A program made the position numbers and the translations under genes. From positions 20,001 to 84,000 of the forward strand of contig CACBCU010000003.1 in NCBI GenBank assembly GCA_902537895.1: a stretch of DNA of 64,000 nucleotides, in the 5' to 3' direction. Below, in pieces: positions 9,121 to 18,727 of this stretch. The DNA comes from an uncultured Pelagibacteraceae bacterium. Its GTDB lineage: Bacteria > Pseudomonadota > Alphaproteobacteria > Pelagibacterales > Pelagibacteraceae. The notes under the pieces are model-generated. The model did not search any database, had not been told where the DNA came from, and worked only from the letters and a program-made list of their open reading frames with translations. Position 1 is the first letter of the stretch; each line of letters opens with the position of its first letter.

Positions 9121-10035
9121 ATGAGAATTAATTCAAAAGTGCTGTCCACTATATTTCGTACTAATAAAAATGAAATTAATAAATTTTGCTCACATTTATT
9201 AAAAAAAAAATTAAATTTTTCTTACATTAAAGGTTTAGAGAGAGACAAAGTTTTAATAAAAATTTTAAAAAGAATTACATCTGATCAACAGATTATAGCC
9301 GGAAAAGGAAGAACAAAAAAATGGCAAGATGGGTGGAGAGAAGCTTTAACCTTATATAAAAAATCTAATTCTTTGACACCTAAGTTTTATACTGCAAGAG
9401 AAAACAAATATTTTAGACTTAATGGAGAACTAATAAAAAGTAAAAATTCTAATTTCGAGGTAGGTATGGTAAATTTATTTAGAAATTGGTACTTCAAAAA
9501 ATATTTTGAAAATATTGAAGATATTTATGAATTTGGAGCTGGCACAGGTCATAATATGGTTGAGTTATCAAAAATTTATCCAGACAAAAATTTATATGCT
9601 TCTGATTTTGTACCTACCTCAGTCAATTTATTAAAATTGGTCTCAAAAAAAAAAAAAATGAAAATGAAATGTTTTCAATTTAATATGGTAAAACCAAACA
9701 AGAGATTAAAAATTAAAGAGGGGTCTGCTATATATACTTCAGGTGCTTTAGAACAATTGTCAGGTAAAATTTATGATTTTATAAATTTTACTTTGTCAAA
9801 AAAACCAAATATAGTTATTCATGTTGAACCAGCACCTCAGTTTTATAATACAAAAAAACTTGCAGATTTTACTGCAGATTTTTTTCAGAGAAAGAGAGGA
9901 TATACTGATAATTTATTAGATTACCTAACATTGCTAGAGAGTAAAAAAAAAATTAAGATTATAAAAAAAATGAAGAGTCCATTTGGCAGTTTAATGATTG
10001 AGGGCTACAATTTTATAGCATGGAGACCAAAGTAA
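9121..10035 (+). CDS. SAM-dependent methyltransferase (copy 1 of 2)
   Basis: A 304-residue putative class I SAM methyltransferase. The glycine-rich SAM-binding loop is EFGAGTGHN (137-145), followed by an acidic SDF at the end of strand 2. A distinctive N-terminal region of about 130 residues precedes the Rossmann core. A close paralog with the same architecture lies at 18814-19734 in the other orientation. The gene contains a run of 14 A bases at 9645-9658 in the coding sequence. Acceptor is probably a sugar of the surface glycan; this is inference from position. Confidence 0.75.
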   Translation: MRINSKVLSTIFRTNKNEINKFCSHLLKKKLNFSYIKGLERDKVLIKILKRITSDQQIIAGKGRTKKWQDGWREALTLYKKSNSLTPKFYTARENKYFRLNGELIKSKNSNFEVGMVNLFRNWYFKKYFENIEDIYEFGAGTGHNMVELSKIYPDKNLYASDFVPTSVNLLKLVSKKKKMKMKCFQFNMVKPNKRLKIKEGSAIYTSGALEQLSGKIYDFINFTLSKKPNIVIHVEPAPQFYNTKKLADFTADFFQRKRGYTDNLLDYLTLLESKKKIKIIKKMKSPFGSLMIEGYNFIAWRPK

Positions 10036-10036
10036 A

Positions 10037-10825
10037 TTGAATTTTAATTTAAAAAAAAAAAATGTTTTTATATCAGGTGGGTCGCACGGGATAGGACTTG
10101 CTTGTGCAAAACTTTTTGCAGAATATGGTGCAAATATAATTACTTTTTCTAGAGATAAAAAAAAAATTAAGAACGCAAAAAAAATACTTTCAAATTATAA
10201 AGTAAGAAATTTAGTAGAAGAAGGTGATATTTTGGATCCACTTTTTCCTCAACATTTTGCAAAAAAAACCCTTAAACAATTTAAAAAAATTGATATTTTG
10301 ATCCACAATGTTGGTGGCGGTGGAAGGTGGGGAAATGAAGATTTATTCAAAACTAATGATAAAGTATGGGATGAGGTTTATGAAAAAAATAATAGAGGGG
10401 TAATTATTTTTTCAAAATATTTTTTACCCTCTATGGTAAAAAATAATTGGGGAAGAGTAATTGCAATCGGATCAATATGTGGAATAGAAGCAAGAAAAGA
10501 AGATAGAATTTGGTTTAATGCTGCAAAATCTGCTCAACACGCAATAATTAAATCTTTCTCACACAAGCATGCATTTACAAAAAAAAATATAACTTTTAAC
10601 TCTATATCCCCAGGCCCGATATTAATTAGAAACACAGGATGGGATTTTGAAAAAAAAAAAAATCCGAAAAAATTTAAAAATTTTATTAACTCTAATATTC
10701 CAGTTAACATGATTGGAGTACCAGAAGATGTAGCAAAATTGTGTTTGTTTTTAGCATCTAATAATTCTAATTATATTAATGGTAGCAACATTGTAATTGA
10801 TGGAGGTGTCACCAATGCAATTTAG
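10037..10825 (+). CDS. Short-chain dehydrogenase/reductase
   Basis: A 262-residue classical SDR: cofactor motif GGSHGIGLA close to the N-terminus, NVGG (variant of NNAG), an active-site serine in IGSICG, and an FNAAKSA segment (the place of YxxxK, where Tyr is replaced by Phe). The C-terminus GSNIVIDGG is typical. It starts with TTG one base after the methyltransferase stop, preceded by a poor ribosome-binding site and followed by a run of 12 A. The substituted catalytic Tyr (Phe) makes normal oxidoreductase chemistry uncertain. It probably acts on a sugar or acyl modification of the glycan. Confidence 0.8.
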   Translation: MNFNLKKKNVFISGGSHGIGLACAKLFAEYGANIITFSRDKKKIKNAKKILSNYKVRNLVEEGDILDPLFPQHFAKKTLKQFKKIDILIHNVGGGGRWGNEDLFKTNDKVWDEVYEKNNRGVIIFSKYFLPSMVKNNWGRVIAIGSICGIEARKEDRIWFNAAKSAQHAIIKSFSHKHAFTKKNITFNSISPGPILIRNTGWDFEKKKNPKKFKNFINSNIPVNMIGVPEDVAKLCLFLASNNSNYINGSNIVIDGGVTNAI

Positions 10826-10881
10826 AGATACTGAAATTGACAGGTAAAATACTTAACTTTTTGCCTTTAAAATAAAATTAA

Positions 10882-11784
10882 ATGACCCAAGTTCTTAAAA
10901 ATAATCAGGTTGTATTATCTTTGCTAATGCCCGTACATAATGGTGAAAAATATTTACAAGAAACTCTTGAATGCATCTCTAGACAAACATTTAAAAATTT
11001 TGAATTAATAATCCTAGATAATCAATCGAATGATAATTCTCAAAAAATAATAAAATTTTTCCAAAAAAATGATAACAGAGTAAGATATATTCTTGATACC
11101 AAAAAAAGAAATGGAAATGATTGCTGGTATGAATTAATTAAATACTCTAATGGAAAATATTTAATACCTTTAAATGATGATAATTATTTCAATGATAATT
11201 ATTTTGAAATTCTAGTAAATAAAATACAAAAAAAAAATTTAGATATGGTTATTACTAATGGTTGTTACGTTGATGAGAATAAAAAATATAAGGGAAAATT
11301 TTACAAAAAAAAAATGCATTATTTTGGAAAACCAAATATGTTAAGAGTTATAAGATTTTTTTTAAAGGGTGATGTAATGCCATTGATGTTACCTTCAATT
11401 TATTTGTTAAAATCCTATGAAAAGCTACTTCCATTTATAAATCTAAGTTTATTTGAGAATGATGCAGATACGTTGTTTGGAGTTCAAATTTTGTCGAATT
11501 TTGAGATAGATACTCATAATGAGCAGTTATTTTTTTGTAGAGTATATTTAAAACATGAGAGATTTCACGATAACAATTTACCCAATAGTTTTTTTAATGT
11601 TTTTAAAGAAAAAGTTAAACATGATATTAATTTAATAAAATATTTAATTAAAGAAATATTTAAATCTAAATTAAGTATTGTTAGTAAACTTATTTTGATG
11701 ATTTTATTCCCTCTATTAATGATTGTAAAAAGATTTAAAAATAATGTTTTAAAATATATTTCAATGTTTAAAAAATATATATGA
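10882..11784 (+). CDS. Family 2 glycosyltransferase
   Basis: A 300-residue GT2 enzyme: LLMPVHNGEKYLQETLECI at the N-terminus, LDNQSNDNS in the nucleotide-binding area and PLNDDN as the DxD-like metal site. A hydrophobic C-terminal stretch (about residues 255-280) may attach it to the inner membrane. The next gene starts 4 bp before its end. Donor and acceptor unknown. Confidence 0.85.
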   Translation: MTQVLKNNQVVLSLLMPVHNGEKYLQETLECISRQTFKNFELIILDNQSNDNSQKIIKFFQKNDNRVRYILDTKKRNGNDCWYELIKYSNGKYLIPLNDDNYFNDNYFEILVNKIQKKNLDMVITNGCYVDENKKYKGKFYKKKMHYFGKPNMLRVIRFFLKGDVMPLMLPSIYLLKSYEKLLPFINLSLFENDADTLFGVQILSNFEIDTHNEQLFFCRVYLKHERFHDNNLPNSFFNVFKEKVKHDINLIKYLIKEIFKSKLSIVSKLILMILFPLLMIVKRFKNNVLKYISMFKKYI

Positions 11785-12794
11785 GTGATCTAACTGTAGT
11801 TTTAATAAACAAAAATTCTGGTAAATATATAAAGCAAACCTGTTTAAGTGTGCTATCTCAAAATTTTGAAAATTTTAGAGTTTTTGTACTTGATAGTGGA
11901 TCAACTGATGATTCATTGGAAAAAATCAAATCGTTAAAGAATGATAAAATTGAGACTTTTAATCTTAACAAAAATATTAATCACCACGAAGCATATTTGT
12001 ATGGAATTAAAAATGTCAAAACAAAATATATAACTTTTACAACTTCGACTGATGGTTACATTGATAATGAGTGGTTTAGCACAGCTATATCTGAACTTGA
12101 GGCCGATGATAGACTTTCATTCGTATATGCAAATAGCCTTCAGAGAAAAAATAATGAAAGATTAAGTAATATAAACCAAGAATTTTATTTAAATTGTAAA
12201 ATGCCTAGTCATGAAAATTTTTTACCTTTTTACTTGGCAACTAATTATCACATTAATGAATTAAATTGTGTTTGGTCTACAAAAGTAATCAATAACTTAT
12301 TAGATACTCCGGCTGATGCCCTTCATTCTTTTGACCCTCAAAATTTAAATTTTGACTTATTTGAAACTTTAGAGTTTTTAGCAATCAAAAAGGGGTTTCT
12401 TGGTAAATTCATTGATACTATCGCTAATTATGGCCGGGAGCATGAAAAAAGTTTATCAGAAAAGTTTGGTAATATGAATAATATAGCTCAAACTAGAAAA
12501 AAAAAATTTGCAGATCAAAGAAAGTTTATTTTTAAAAACTTAAATAATATAACTTTTAAAGATAGAAACATAAAAGAAATTTCTTATATCAATAAGCCTT
12601 CTTTCATTAATTTTTATTTAACTTATATAGTTTACTTAATTTTTTTTCCTCAATTCAAAAAAGCAAAACCTTTTTACTCTTTGCATTTTCTTTTTAAGAA
12701 ATTTTTTGATTTATCATATAGCAAATTTTGGATAGGTTTTTTAAATGTAATTGTTGAAAAATTAAAAAAAAACAAATTTTATACAAATAAATAA
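11781..12794 (+). CDS. Family 2 glycosyltransferase
   Basis: A 337-residue GT2-like enzyme with TVVLINKNSGKYIKQTCLSVL at the N-terminus and LDSGSTDDSLEKI in the nucleotide-binding area. The usual DxD position reads TTSTDGYID, so the metal-binding acid is atypical. It overlaps the previous glycosyltransferase by 4 bp (ATGA) and precedes an ABC exporter gene by 1 bp, indicating one transcript. Likely adds a residue to a lipid-linked oligosaccharide. Confidence 0.8.
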   Translation: MSDLTVVLINKNSGKYIKQTCLSVLSQNFENFRVFVLDSGSTDDSLEKIKSLKNDKIETFNLNKNINHHEAYLYGIKNVKTKYITFTTSTDGYIDNEWFSTAISELEADDRLSFVYANSLQRKNNERLSNINQEFYLNCKMPSHENFLPFYLATNYHINELNCVWSTKVINNLLDTPADALHSFDPQNLNFDLFETLEFLAIKKGFLGKFIDTIANYGREHEKSLSEKFGNMNNIAQTRKKKFADQRKFIFKNLNNITFKDRNIKEISYINKPSFINFYLTYIVYLIFFPQFKKAKPFYSLHFLFKKFFDLSYSKFWIGFLNVIVEKLKKNKFYTNK

Positions 12795-12795
12795 A

Positions 12796-14526
12796 ATGAA
12801 TATTATCCAAGCATATCAATTTTTTTTAAATAATCTCTCAAAAAATGAAAAAACAAAATTAATAGTCCTAACGATTTCATCTTTGTTTTTATCTATACTG
12901 GAGTTTTTTAGCATAATTTTAATTTATCCATTCATACTTAGTTTACAAAATTTGTCTGGTGATCAGATAATTCCTAATGATAAAATTGATGCAATCCGAC
13001 TTTTTTTAAATTACGAATTAGATGATTTTGTAAAACTTTTGTTCATTTTAATAATTGTTTTTTTTATTTTATTTAATATTTTTAACTTAATTCTTCTCTA
13101 TAACTTTTCGTACTTCTGGAGTAAAATAATCGGAAAATTTCAGTATCGTGTTTTTAAATACTATACGGAAATGGAATATTTAAATTTACTTAATATAAAT
13201 AGTGCTTCAATTTTAAAAGATATAATCTTTGAAGTTAAAAGATTTATATCAATGTTTATCTCTCCAATTTCAACAATTTTAAATAAACTTTTTACAATAA
13301 TCATTATGATTTTGGGAGTCACCTATATTGAGCCAAAAATTTCATTTATTATGTTCGGTCTCCTATTTATTTATTATATATCAATCTATAAAATTTTAAA
13401 AAAAGTTGCTAAAAAAAATTCTTTAGGATTATCTGATCAATTTCAAAAAGTAATAAAGAGTGTTGATGAAACAATTAATAACTTTATTTTTTTTAAAATT
13501 TCAAATCTAATAACAAAACAAAGTAAAAAACTATTTAATTTTTCTTCAACACTTAACAGATTAGAGGCAAAAAATGATATCATATCAATATTACCTAAAC
13601 ATTTATTAGAAATAGTTTTTTTTGTATTTGGAATTGTGTTAATTTTTTATTTATTTGATCAAAATATATTTTTTTTATATCTTGCAAAAATTGCACTTAT
13701 TTTTATTGTATTTGTAAAAATTGCTCCGTCTTTTCAACTTGTCTATAGTTTGTTTATTTCAGTAAAAGGCCATTATTCTTCAGCAATCTCTTTAAAAAAA
13801 CCTTTAGACTATAATTTTAATAATTATCATTTGGGTGATAATAAGAACGATGAAAAATTAAATAAAATTAATCATTTAGAAATAAAGAATCTTTCATTTA
13901 GGCATCAAAATTCTCAAAGTAATTTGTTTGAAAATTTTTCGTATAAATTTGAGAAAAATAAAATTTATGCAGTTAAAGGTGAGTCAGGCATTGGTAAGTC
14001 TACATTATTAAATATTATAGCAGGGTTAATTGACAATTATAAAGGTGATATTTTTTTTAATGGCTTAAACTTAAAGACAGTAGATAAAATTAAATGGTAT
14101 AATAAAATTACAATTGTACCTCAGAATATATTTATTAATGAAGATACTTTATTGAATAATGTAATTTTAGATGAAGAAAGGCAAAAAATACCAGATGAGA
14201 TTGATAAAGCAAACGCAGCAATTATTAAATCAGGGTTAACTAATTTTGTAGCAAATCTTGAGTATGGAACTAACACAATTATAAAAAATAATGCCAAACT
14301 AATTTCAGGAGGCGAAAAGCAAAGACTTGCAATTGCAAGAGCAATTTATAAAAATTCAGATATTCTTTTCTTTGATGAACCAGTTAACAATCTAGATGTT
14401 GAAAACATTAATAAATTTAAAAATTTAATTACTGAAATTAAAAAAGATAAAATTATTATAATAATTGCACATCAAAAAGAATTATATAGTTTTTGTGATG
14501 AAATAATTTATATAGGTGGAAAATGA
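12796..14526 (+). CDS. MsbA/PglK-type ABC exporter (fused TM and ATPase domains)
   Basis: A 576-residue half-size ABC exporter. About six transmembrane helices occupy residues 20-310. The ATPase domain has Walker A GESGIGKST (395-403), signature ISGGEKQR from about 503 and Walker B DILFFDEP near 524. Such proteins flip lipid A (MsbA) or undecaprenyl-linked oligosaccharides (PglK). Lying between glycosyltransferase and sugar-nucleotide genes, and with no Wzx-type flippase seen in this window, it is the best candidate for the glycan flippase. That assignment is inference. Confidence 0.87.
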   Translation: MNIIQAYQFFLNNLSKNEKTKLIVLTISSLFLSILEFFSIILIYPFILSLQNLSGDQIIPNDKIDAIRLFLNYELDDFVKLLFILIIVFFILFNIFNLILLYNFSYFWSKIIGKFQYRVFKYYTEMEYLNLLNINSASILKDIIFEVKRFISMFISPISTILNKLFTIIIMILGVTYIEPKISFIMFGLLFIYYISIYKILKKVAKKNSLGLSDQFQKVIKSVDETINNFIFFKISNLITKQSKKLFNFSSTLNRLEAKNDIISILPKHLLEIVFFVFGIVLIFYLFDQNIFFLYLAKIALIFIVFVKIAPSFQLVYSLFISVKGHYSSAISLKKPLDYNFNNYHLGDNKNDEKLNKINHLEIKNLSFRHQNSQSNLFENFSYKFEKNKIYAVKGESGIGKSTLLNIIAGLIDNYKGDIFFNGLNLKTVDKIKWYNKITIVPQNIFINEDTLLNNVILDEERQKIPDEIDKANAAIIKSGLTNFVANLEYGTNTIIKNNAKLISGGEKQRLAIARAIYKNSDILFFDEPVNNLDVENINKFKNLITEIKKDKIIIIIAHQKELYSFCDEIIYIGGK

Positions 14527-14529
14527 ATT

Positions 14530-15528
14530 ATGGAAAAAAATAAATTATTATCTTTTTTTAGAAATAAAAAAGTAATTGTTACAGGTGGAACAGGTCTAAT
14601 AGGAAGATCCGTTGTAAATAAATTGTGTGATTATGAAGCAAAAGTCACGATAATTTCTTTGGACAAAATTAATGTAGACGATAGAGCACAACATGTTTTT
14701 GGTGATTTAACGGATTTTAATTTTTGTAAAAAAGTTTCTAAAAATCAAGATTATGCACTTCATATGTCAGGTATTAAAGGTTCAGTAAAAGTGACGATTG
14801 AAAAGCCAGCAAGTTTTTTCGTACCTTTATTAATGATGAATACTAACTTCCTAGAAGCCTGTAGACAAAATCTCATAAAAAAACTAGTTTATACTAGTTC
14901 AATCGGCGCTTATTCTAGTAAAGAAATTTTCAAGGAGGAAGATTCAAGTTTTTCTGAACCACCTATGGATATGTTTCCTGGGTGGGCAAAACGTATAGCA
15001 GAGCTACAAATTCAAGCTTATAAAAAACAATATGATTTAAAAGATTATTATATTGTAAGACCCTGCAACGTTTATGGACCTGGTGACAATTTTGATCCTG
15101 AAAATGCAATGGTTATTCCAACATTAATGAATAGGATTTATAATAAAGAAAATCCAGTTGTAATTTGGGGTGATGGATCTTCAATCAGAGATTTTGCATA
15201 TGCAGAAGATGTTGCCGATGGGGTAATTTTAACTTTAATAAATGGAACAGGTAACCAAGAGTTTCTAAATTTAGGAAGCGGAAAGGGATATACAATTAAA
15301 CAATTAGTTGAAAATCTTTCAAAAGTACAAAAATTTAATTATGAATTTGACACTACTAAAAACTCCGGCTTTCCAAGAAGAATAATGAATATAGATAATG
15401 CAAAAAAAATTATTGGATACAACCCAAAAGTTGATTTGGAGGAGGGTCTTAAAAGAACTTGGAATTGGTACATTAACAATAAAAATGAAAATGATTTAAG
15501 ACATAATTACTTTAAAAATGACAGTTAA
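14530..15528 (+). CDS. NAD-dependent epimerase/dehydratase, GDP-fucose-synthase-like
   Basis: A 332-residue extended SDR with cofactor motif GGTGLIGRS, active-site TSSIGAYS and NVYGPGDNFDPENAMVIP, the last being typical of GDP-L-fucose synthase (WcaG/Fcl) relatives. The expected YxxxK tyrosine region reads PGWAKRIAEL, so the usual Tyr is Trp, as also in the related protein at 16042. It probably epimerises and/or reduces a 4-keto-6-deoxy GDP-sugar. It overlaps the RmlC-like gene by 11 bp. Confidence 0.83.
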   Translation: MEKNKLLSFFRNKKVIVTGGTGLIGRSVVNKLCDYEAKVTIISLDKINVDDRAQHVFGDLTDFNFCKKVSKNQDYALHMSGIKGSVKVTIEKPASFFVPLLMMNTNFLEACRQNLIKKLVYTSSIGAYSSKEIFKEEDSSFSEPPMDMFPGWAKRIAELQIQAYKKQYDLKDYYIVRPCNVYGPGDNFDPENAMVIPTLMNRIYNKENPVVIWGDGSSIRDFAYAEDVADGVILTLINGTGNQEFLNLGSGKGYTIKQLVENLSKVQKFNYEFDTTKNSGFPRRIMNIDNAKKIIGYNPKVDLEEGLKRTWNWYINNKNENDLRHNYFKNDS

Positions 15529-16039
15529 AACTTATGATAATTGGATTTTGGAACAAACTACATTAGATGGAGTAGTAAAGATTATACCTACTGTTTTTAA
15601 AGATTTTCGAGGGGAATATATAGAGACTTATAATAAAGATTTTATGGTACAAAATAAAATAGATATAAATTTTTTACAAGACGATATCTCAGTTTCAAAA
15701 AAAAATGTATTAAGGGGCATTCATGGAAATCAAGACACATGGAAGTTAATCTCTTGTTTGCATGGATGCTTTCAGCTCATTGTAGTAAATAATGACAAAA
15801 GTTCTAAACAATATAAAAAATGGGAAAGTTTTGATCTGTCATCAGAAAATAGATTACAAGTTTTGGTACCACCAAAATTTGGTAACGGGCACTTGGTTAT
15901 AACTGAAAAGGCGATTTTTCATTATAAACAAAATACTCAATACAATAGAGAGTCGCAATTTACTATTAAGTGGAACGACCCTGAATTTGGATTTAAATGG
16001 AAAATAAATAATCCTATTCTTTCAGACAGAGATAAATAA
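15518..16039 (+). CDS. dTDP-4-dehydrorhamnose 3,5-epimerase-like (RmlC cupin)
   Basis: A 173-residue cupin matching RmlC-type epimerases: VFKDFRGEYIETYNKDF, the conserved VLRGIHGNQ with catalytic-type His, and the PPKFGNGHLVITEKAIFHYK segment. Family members are about 175-185 residues, so it is full length. No RmlA, RmlB or RmlD is present in the window, and its neighbours are GDP-sugar type enzymes. It may therefore act as a 3- and/or 5-epimerase on a GDP-4-keto-heptose, as in 6-deoxy-heptose pathways; that is inference. Confidence 0.82.
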   Translation: MTVKTYDNWILEQTTLDGVVKIIPTVFKDFRGEYIETYNKDFMVQNKIDINFLQDDISVSKKNVLRGIHGNQDTWKLISCLHGCFQLIVVNNDKSSKQYKKWESFDLSSENRLQVLVPPKFGNGHLVITEKAIFHYKQNTQYNRESQFTIKWNDPEFGFKWKINNPILSDRDK

Positions 16040-16041
16040 AT

Positions 16042-16989
16042 ATGCAAAAAATATTAGTCACTGGTGGCTCAGGATTTATTGGAACAAATTATTTAAAATC
16101 AATAGAGGGAAAATTTACCAAAATAAGATCTAATTATTTTCAAAATGATAATTTTTTAAAAGTGAATGGTGTAGACTATATTAAAGCTGATTTAGAAAAT
16201 GTTTCAGATTGTAAAGAGTTATGTGAGGATATCGATATAGTAGTAATGTGTGCAGCAAATACCTCTGGAGCAGCAATTATAGAAAAAACCCCATTAGTCC
16301 ACCTAACACCTAATATAAGAATGAATTTAAATATGCTTGAGGCAGCATATGAATGCGGTGTAAAGAAATTTGTTTTTATTAGTAGTAATACAGTCTATCC
16401 ACATGTTGATTATGCTGTCAAAGAAGGTGACTCAAAATATTCTTTTTTTGAAAAATATCATGTAGTTGGATGGATGAAAAAATTTACTGAGGAGGTTTGT
16501 GAAATTTACTCCAAAAAAATCAAAAAAAAAATGACTACAATAGTGGTAAGGCCTGGTAATTTATATGGCCCCTATGATAAATTTGATATTGAGAAATCGA
16601 AAGTTATTGCCTCACTAATAAGAAAAGTTGTTGAAAAACAAAATCCAATAAATGTCTGGGGCGATGGTAAAGATTTTAAAGATTTTCTTTATATCGATGA
16701 TTTTGTTGAAGGTTTGAATAAAGTTGTATTTGATATAAATAAATTTGAAGTGATTAATTTAGCATCTGGTAAAGGCATTACAATTAAAGAAATATTAAAC
16801 TTAATTATAAAATTAGAAAAGGCAGAAAATTTAGAAGTAGTGTATGATAAATCAAAACCAACAATGATCCCAAAAAGATTAATTAATATTTCTAAAGCAA
16901 AGGAGTTATTAAATTTTAACCCAAAAACTGATATGGAAGATGGTTTACATAAAACTATAAAGTGGTTTAAGGAAAATATAGTTAAATAA
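16042..16989 (+). CDS. NAD-dependent epimerase/reductase, GDP-fucose-synthase-like
   Basis: A 315-residue extended SDR paralogous to the gene at 14530. It has the cofactor motif GGSGFIGTN, active site ISSNTVYP, NLYGPYDKFD and WGDGKDFKDFLYIDD. The YxxxK position reads VVGWMKKF, again lacking the tyrosine. Two such proteins flanking an RmlC-like epimerase suggest successive steps (epimerisation and 4-keto reduction) on one 4-keto-6-deoxy sugar nucleotide. It is 1 bp from the heptose kinase gene. Confidence 0.83.
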   Translation: MQKILVTGGSGFIGTNYLKSIEGKFTKIRSNYFQNDNFLKVNGVDYIKADLENVSDCKELCEDIDIVVMCAANTSGAAIIEKTPLVHLTPNIRMNLNMLEAAYECGVKKFVFISSNTVYPHVDYAVKEGDSKYSFFEKYHVVGWMKKFTEEVCEIYSKKIKKKMTTIVVRPGNLYGPYDKFDIEKSKVIASLIRKVVEKQNPINVWGDGKDFKDFLYIDDFVEGLNKVVFDINKFEVINLASGKGITIKEILNLIIKLEKAENLEVVYDKSKPTMIPKRLINISKAKELLNFNPKTDMEDGLHKTIKWFKENIVK

Positions 16990-16990
16990 A

Positions 16991-17995
16991 ATGATAATTT
17001 CGAGGACACCTTTTAGAATATCCTTTTTTGGAGGCGGAACAGACTATCCAGAATGGTATAAACAAAATAAAGGTGCTGTAATCAGCACAACTATAGATAA
17101 ATATTGTTATATTAATTTAAGGTCATTGCCACCATTTTTTGATTACAATTTTCGTTTGCGTTATTTTAAAAAAGAAGAACTTAAAAAAATTTCTGAAATA
17201 AAACATCCCTCAATTAGAGAGTGCTTAAAATTTATGAAATTTAATAACAATGAAAGATTGGAAATTGTTCATAGTGCTGATCTTCCAGCTTTATCAGGCT
17301 TAGGTTCTAGCTCAACATTTACGGTTTCTTTCTTACACTCCCTTCATACTTTAAAAAATGAAAATATTACAAAAAAACAGTTGGCTATGGAAGCAATTCA
17401 TGTTGAGAGGAATTTAATTGGAGAAAAAGTTGGTTCTCAAGATCAAACAGCAGCTGCTTTTGGTGGTCTAAATCATATTGTATTTGAAAATAATGGGAAC
17501 TTAAAAGTAAATAATATTTTCTTTTCCAAAGAGGATACAATCAAGTTAGAGGAAAATTCTATTCTATTATTCACTGGATTACAAAGGAAAGCAAATTTAA
17601 TATCAAAAGATAAAGTGAAAAATATTAAAAGTCGTAAAAATATAAATAGTTTAAATGATATTTCAAAATTAACTGATCAAGCACTAGAGGAAATTTTTTT
17701 TAAAAAAAAAATAGATTTTAAAAAATTTGGTGAAGCTCTTAAAGAGCAGTGGGAATGTAAAAAAAAACTATCCGATAAGGTTTCTAATCATCAAATTAAT
17801 CAGATTTTTTCTGAAGCATATCGCAATGGAGCTTATGGTGGTAAAATCTTAGGTGCAGGCGGTGGTGGCTTTATTTTATTTTTAGTGCCTAAAAACAAAC
17901 AAAAAAAATTCCTTAAAACTTTTTATAAATTTTTGAAAGTTCCATTTAGAGTTGATAACACTGGTAGCCAAATAATTTATTATAGTAAAAATTAA
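16991..17995 (+). CDS. hddA: GHMP kinase, D-glycero-D-manno-heptose 7-phosphate kinase-like
   Basis: A 334-residue GHMP-superfamily kinase. The N-terminus reads ISRTPFRISFFGGGTDYPEW, a hallmark of HddA-type heptose kinases; the ATP-binding motif LPALSGLGSSSTF lies near residues 97-109; and GGKILGAGGGGF is the C-terminal GHMP motif. In the GDP-heptose route it phosphorylates D-glycero-D-manno-heptose 7-phosphate at C1. GmhA (23303) and a HddC-GmhB fusion (34132) complete that route in this window, which supports the assignment. Confidence 0.88.
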   Translation: MIISRTPFRISFFGGGTDYPEWYKQNKGAVISTTIDKYCYINLRSLPPFFDYNFRLRYFKKEELKKISEIKHPSIRECLKFMKFNNNERLEIVHSADLPALSGLGSSSTFTVSFLHSLHTLKNENITKKQLAMEAIHVERNLIGEKVGSQDQTAAAFGGLNHIVFENNGNLKVNNIFFSKEDTIKLEENSILLFTGLQRKANLISKDKVKNIKSRKNINSLNDISKLTDQALEEIFFKKKIDFKKFGEALKEQWECKKKLSDKVSNHQINQIFSEAYRNGAYGGKILGAGGGGFILFLVPKNKQKKFLKTFYKFLKVPFRVDNTGSQIIYYSKN

Positions 17996-18001
17996 ATTTT
18001 T

Positions 18002-18724
18002 ATGAGAGAAATATTAAAAGCAATATACTATATAATAAAACTTCCATATTTTTTTTTCCAGCTAATAATATTTTCTAAATTTAGTATAAAAAAATTGATG
18101 AGAATTAAAATTTTTCCAAAATTATTTGATAATAAAAAAAAAGAACCATTTGATGCTCATTATCTGTACCATACCTCGTGGGCTTCTAGAGTTTTATCTA
18201 AAATGAACCCCAAGATACACTTTGATTTTGCATCTGATTTAAGATTTGTAACAATGCTATCTTCGCACATAAAAATAGTTCAATATAATTTGTCAATACC
18301 CACTGTTAAACTGGATAACTTAGAATTTCGCACAACTAATTTAACAAAAATGGATAATATTAAGAGCAACTCCTTAAATTCTGCTAGTTGTATGCATGTT
18401 GTTGAGCATGTTGGTCTAGGCAGGTATGGTGATGATATTAATCCAGAAGGAGATAAAGACGCAATTAAAGAACTCATCAGAATTTTAGCTCCAGGAGCAA
18501 ATTTATTATTTGTTGTTCCCGTAGGCAAACCTAGAATTTTTTTTAATGCACATAGAGTTTACTCTTATGAAGAAATTTTAAATTATTTTGTAAGTTTTAA
18601 ACTAAAAGAATTTTCTTTAATTGAAGATGATAGTTTTGAGAAAGGTATAATAATTAATGCTGATCCTAACAAAGTAAAAAATAATAAATATGCTTGTGGA
18701 TGTTTTTGGTTTGAAAAAAAATGA
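18002..18724 (+). CDS. DUF268-family methyltransferase-like protein
   Basis: A 240-residue protein of the DUF268 family, recognised by MHVVEHVGLGRYGDDINPEGD and the following LIRILAPGANLLFVVPVG. The latter resembles the post-core strands of class I SAM methyltransferases, although the usual glycine-rich SAM loop is replaced by HFDFASDLRFV. A hydrophobic N-terminal stretch may be a membrane anchor. It is the last intact gene of this plus-strand block. The true activity of DUF268 proteins is not known to me; a sugar-modifying role is inferred from context. Confidence 0.75.
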   Translation: MREILKAIYYIIKLPYFFFQLIIFSKFSIKKLMRIKIFPKLFDNKKKEPFDAHYLYHTSWASRVLSKMNPKIHFDFASDLRFVTMLSSHIKIVQYNLSIPTVKLDNLEFRTTNLTKMDNIKSNSLNSASCMHVVEHVGLGRYGDDINPEGDKDAIKELIRILAPGANLLFVVPVGKPRIFFNAHRVYSYEEILNYFVSFKLKEFSLIEDDSFEKGIIINADPNKVKNNKYACGCFWFEKK

Positions 18725-18727
18725 TGA

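Noticed and set aside
16689-17009. 106-residue minus-strand frame opposite the epimerase at 16042
   Set aside because: It is the complement of a well-supported gene with family motifs; its own protein has no recognisable features. Other antisense frames (for example at 36910, 49590, 60326 and 60974) were dropped for the same reason.
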